Shown here: one piece after another, positions 62,401 through 64,000 of the stretch
Numbering within the stretch: position 1 is the stretch's first letter
How the letters are laid out: each line of letters begins with the position of its first letter
NCBI RefSeq assembly: GCF_042676145.1
Contig: NZ_JBHTJW010000002.1
Coordinates: 1,116,001 to 1,180,000, forward strand
Direction: 5' to 3'
Origin: Methylophilus glucosoxydans
Lineage (GTDB): Bacteria; Pseudomonadota; Gammaproteobacteria; Burkholderiales; Methylophilaceae
DNA: 64,000 bases
The notes under the pieces: generated by a model
Databases searched by the model: none
The model's input: only the letters and a program-made list of their open reading frames with translations
What the model was told of the DNA's origin: nothing
Program-made: the position numbers and the translations under genes

Positions 62401-62511
62401 GGGCTGGTGACCTCCACCTTGTTAAGCCTGATTGTCGTACCGCTGATTTATACGCTGATGGATGACCTTGAGCAACGGGTCAAAAGTCGTCTAAACACTG
62501 CGCACGAGTAA
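59461..62511 (+). CDS. RND efflux transporter, HAE-type
   Basis: A 1016-residue inner-membrane proton/drug antiporter with twelve helices in two halves. The TM4 proton-relay acids are in LALSLVSGVLVDDAIVEIEN, and the matching second-half helix has GIVGKNGILIVDAIIE. Two large periplasmic loops form the substrate pocket. GTG start lies directly after the adaptor stop, so translation is coupled. Substrates unknown; the family includes AcrB/MdtBC-like pumps. Confidence 0.93.
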   Translation: MKLKLSSWAIANPLLIALATFILLVWGADCFHRLPVNGMPTVRIPVVSVSIALPGASSSTIERQVTIPVENAVANIPNIKHVTSYIENGVSVTQIEFRYGTNIRTVLSLVREKVASLRRQWSSDVGEPLIQQSEDDNTPLMTYAFQSGTLSLPSLTQQVDKGLVSALMAVEGVEKIERQGGYDREIHIELLPEKLYALGVSAATVNKQIQAYIAQAPAGQFSLGSKQTSLRVQGDPQSVDALAHLEIAVGEHRYVTLSSLGNLLDTFKPAQQLTRLNRQPAIGIAIYRTAKADELKVAEAIEQAIQRWQQTQPHIQADRVQTQIDFTKKTYFSAMMSFLEGVLLAGLVVYAFLRSTRATLIAAIAIPLSVIPTFIVMHWLGFSLNLVSMLALSLVSGVLVDDAIVEIENIIRHMETGQAPYPAAMRAADEIGLAVIATSFAIIAVFVPVSFMGGLVGQYFIQFGITVATATFFSLLVARFITPVMAAYFLKSTPPVAQQGRWYHFYQGWLEQSLKHRRISLLLVGLLLLLSASLLLILPADFMPQEDKAFFMLQVELPAEAQLKQTDAAIEQVTEALLSKPEVSSVYSWIGGRDAETMVAGQVNRATMIVKLVARSQRNIGVDQFKLQALYELRRVPNVRLSALNENGSKAFGLVLTGHDSQRLYRTALALEHDMRKLPAFSNVLSTVPAMKSNLVVTPKPHEAARLGVTTSAIAEELQIALKGGSEEQLAHVLLDNQSVPVRCAVRVPEQSALAFLRQLPVTTNTQQIVALDAVANLSLMHDYASITRYDRMPQIVISADLNGISLGDAMQTVLQLPTLQQLPAGISLSETGDSEMLSEMFSTFSMAMLSGLFLVWMVLVLLFRKLLQPFTIMMALPLSICGALLALALTHQALSLPAVIGILMLMGIVGKNGILIVDAIIECRSAGLSRVEAIIAACQQRSRPIIMTTIAMIAGMLPVIIGAGAGTGFRTPMAYALIGGLVTSTLLSLIVVPLIYTLMDDLEQRVKSRLNTAHE

Positions 62512-62517
62512 AAGAAA

Positions 62518-62545
62518 CGCCCCGTAAGCGGTGCTTAACGGGGCG
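62518..62545 (-). terminator. Terminator between RND operon and prfC
   Basis: CGCCCCGT (62518-62525) and ACGGGGCG (62538-62545) pair, extended inside by AAGC/GCTT. On the minus strand the stem is followed by TTTCTTTT, so it serves prfC; on the plus strand the T-run is absent. Confidence 0.65.
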
Positions 62546-62579
62546 AGGACAGAGGCTATACGGATAATAAAGCGATTCG

Positions 62580-64000
62580 CTAGGCGATTTCGCGCGTTTC
62601 CATAAACTGGATATCCGGGTAGCGTTCCTGCGCCATTTGCAGGTTGACGCGGTTGGGTGCCAGGTAGACATAATCATCCGCGCTATCCAGGCCAACGTTA
62701 AAGCCATATTTATCTGCAATGGCTTTCAAATCCGCATCCGAGCCTTTGAGCCAGCGCGCGGTATAGCAGTCATAGGGCTCAAATACCATATCGACGCCGT
62801 ATTCATGCTCCAGACGGTGTGCTACCACGTCAAACTGCAGCATCCCCACTGCGCCCAAAATCAGGTCATTCGACAGCAGCGGGCGGAATAATTGCGCCGC
62901 GCCTTCTTCGGATAACTGTTTGAGGCCGATTTGTAACTGCTTCATTTTCATCGGATTTTTAATCCGTGCACGCCGGAAAAATTCAGGCGCAAATGACGGA
63001 ATGCCAATGAACTTGAGAGCCTCATTTTCGGTAAAGGTATCGCCAAGTTTGATGGTGCCGTGGTTGGGAATACCAATAATGTCACCAGAATAGGCTTCAT
63101 CCATGATGGTGCGGTCTTGCGCCATAAAGGTGATGGCGTTGTTAACGTTGAGCATCTTGCCAGTGGCGACTTGCTTGATTTTCATACCACGTTCAAAGCG
63201 GCCAGAGCACACGCGCAAGAAGGCAATGCGGTCACGGTGTTTGGGATCCATATTGGCCTGAATTTTGAAGACAAAGCCGGCAAACTTGTCTTCGTTGGCG
63301 GCGACTGCGCGTGTCGCCGTGTTGCGTGCCTGTGGCGGTGGCGATAAATCTACTACTGCATCCAGCAAGGATTGCACGCCAAAGTTGTTCACCGCGGAGC
63401 CAAAAAACACAGGCGTTTGCTTGCCGCTCAGATAGCGCTCTTTGTTGAATTCGTTGGAAGCACCGCGGACCAGCTCAATATCAACGCGCAATTCTTGCGC
63501 CTGGTAGCCAATCAGCTCGTCCAGACGTGGATTATCCAGGCCTTGAATCGTTTCAGAAGTCCCTTTTTCAGCACGGGGATCAAAGAACAGGATGCTGTCA
63601 TTCACCAGGCTGTAGACGCCGCGGAAGGTCTTGCCCATGCCAATCGGCCAGGTCATGGGCGCGCATTCCATCCCCAAGGTGGTCTCGATTTCATCAAGTA
63701 ACTCTATCGGTGCGCGGCTTTCACGGTCCAGCTTGTTGATAAAAGTGATGATGGGCGTGTCGCGCATGCGGCAGACATTGAGCAGCTTGATGGTTTGCGC
63801 TTCGACGCCGTTGACCGAGTCAATGACCATGACGGCCGAGTCCACGGCGGTCAGGGTGCGGTAAGTATCTTCGGAGAAGTCATCGTGGCCGGGGGTATCC
63901 AGCAAATTCACCATGTGTTCACGATAGGGAAACTGCATCACAGATGAGGTAACGGAAATGCCGCGCTGCTTTTCCAGTTCCATCCAGTCCGAGGTGGCAT
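62580..64000 (-). CDS. prfC: Peptide chain release factor 3, partial (5' end outside)
   Basis: A GTPase that removes RF1/RF2 from the ribosome after termination. The first codons and the P-loop lie beyond the window; the visible part starts in TSDWMELEKQRGIS (switch I), followed by DTPGHDDFSEDTYR (G3) and NKLDRESRAP (G4). Domains II and III follow, ending QFMETREIA. It is separated from the RND operon by a terminator. prfB, RF3's partner, is 12 kb away with no sign of linkage. Confidence 0.96.
   Translation of the reverse strand, partial: ATSDWMELEKQRGISVTSSVMQFPYREHMVNLLDTPGHDDFSEDTYRTLTAVDSAVMVIDSVNGVEAQTIKLLNVCRMRDTPIITFINKLDRESRAPIELLDEIETTLGMECAPMTWPIGMGKTFRGVYSLVNDSILFFDPRAEKGTSETIQGLDNPRLDELIGYQAQELRVDIELVRGASNEFNKERYLSGKQTPVFFGSAVNNFGVQSLLDAVVDLSPPPQARNTATRAVAANEDKFAGFVFKIQANMDPKHRDRIAFLRVCSGRFERGMKIKQVATGKMLNVNNAITFMAQDRTIMDEAYSGDIIGIPNHGTIKLGDTFTENEALKFIGIPSFAPEFFRRARIKNPMKMKQLQIGLKQLSEEGAAQLFRPLLSNDLILGAVGMLQFDVVAHRLEHEYGVDMVFEPYDCYTARWLKGSDADLKAIADKYGFNVGLDSADDYVYLAPNRVNLQMAQERYPDIQFMETREIA

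Noticed and set aside
1..64000. CRISPR arrays, insertion sequences, integrases or phage genes
   Set aside because: I found no regularly spaced repeats, transposase motifs, att-like duplications at the tRNA-Leu, or phage structural genes.

Overview
The window looks like chromosome of a methylotrophic betaproteobacterium, most likely family Methylophilaceae. The evidence is a methanol-dehydrogenase assembly cluster (mxaRSACKL), the betaproteobacterial order tpiA-secG-tRNA-Leu-nuoA..N-DUF2818, PEP-CTERM proteins, and a second infA gene beside a cold-shock gene. I see no insertion sequence, integrase, prophage or CRISPR array. The taxonomic call is inference from gene content.

Layout. 1-4.1 kb: the end of a TonB-dependent receptor, then three tandem PEP-CTERM surface proteins, the first behind a well-formed sigma-54 promoter. 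4.2-9.3 kb: tadA and a PsiE-like membrane protein, then a LysR regulator divergent from a redox cassette (pirin, flavodoxin-like quinone reductase, YceI, old yellow enzyme). 9.5-25.9 kb: tpiA, secG, tRNA-Leu(GAG) and the complete 14-gene nuoA-N operon plus a DUF2818 gene. 26-28.8 kb: a PAP2 phosphatase, a DUF2798/LysR divergent pair around a long palindrome, a cold-shock protein and a second IF-1. 28.8-32.5 kb: an arsenic operon (arsR-arsI-acr3-arsC), a frameshifted TetR pseudogene and an intact TetR. 32.6-38.8 kb: an unknown ORF divergent from mxaRSACKL. 38.8-43.7 kb: a metallophosphoesterase, a zinc-dependent phospholipase C family protein, a GT4 glycosyltransferase, an ABM-domain protein and an MgtC family protein. 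43.8-49.5 kb: phosphate uptake, pstSCAB and DUF47-pit, with a textbook Pho box before pstS. 49.6-55.5 kb: prfB with its programmed frameshift, followed 3 bp later by a three-gene SMC/kleisin condensin-like set (MksF-, MksE-, MksB-like) with no nuclease partner. 55.6-64 kb: an EF-hand protein, a YchJ protein, an RND efflux operon and the 3' part of prfC.

How it works together. Complex I supplies the respiratory entry point. The mxaRSACKL proteins are known to serve maturation and calcium loading of methanol dehydrogenase, whose structural genes are not in this window. Pst and Pit-DUF47 supply phosphate, probably under PhoB. The most unusual items are the SMC-kleisin operon attached to prfB, the mxa assembly cluster separated from mxaFI, the decayed TetR gene, and the sigma-54-driven array of related PEP-CTERM proteins.
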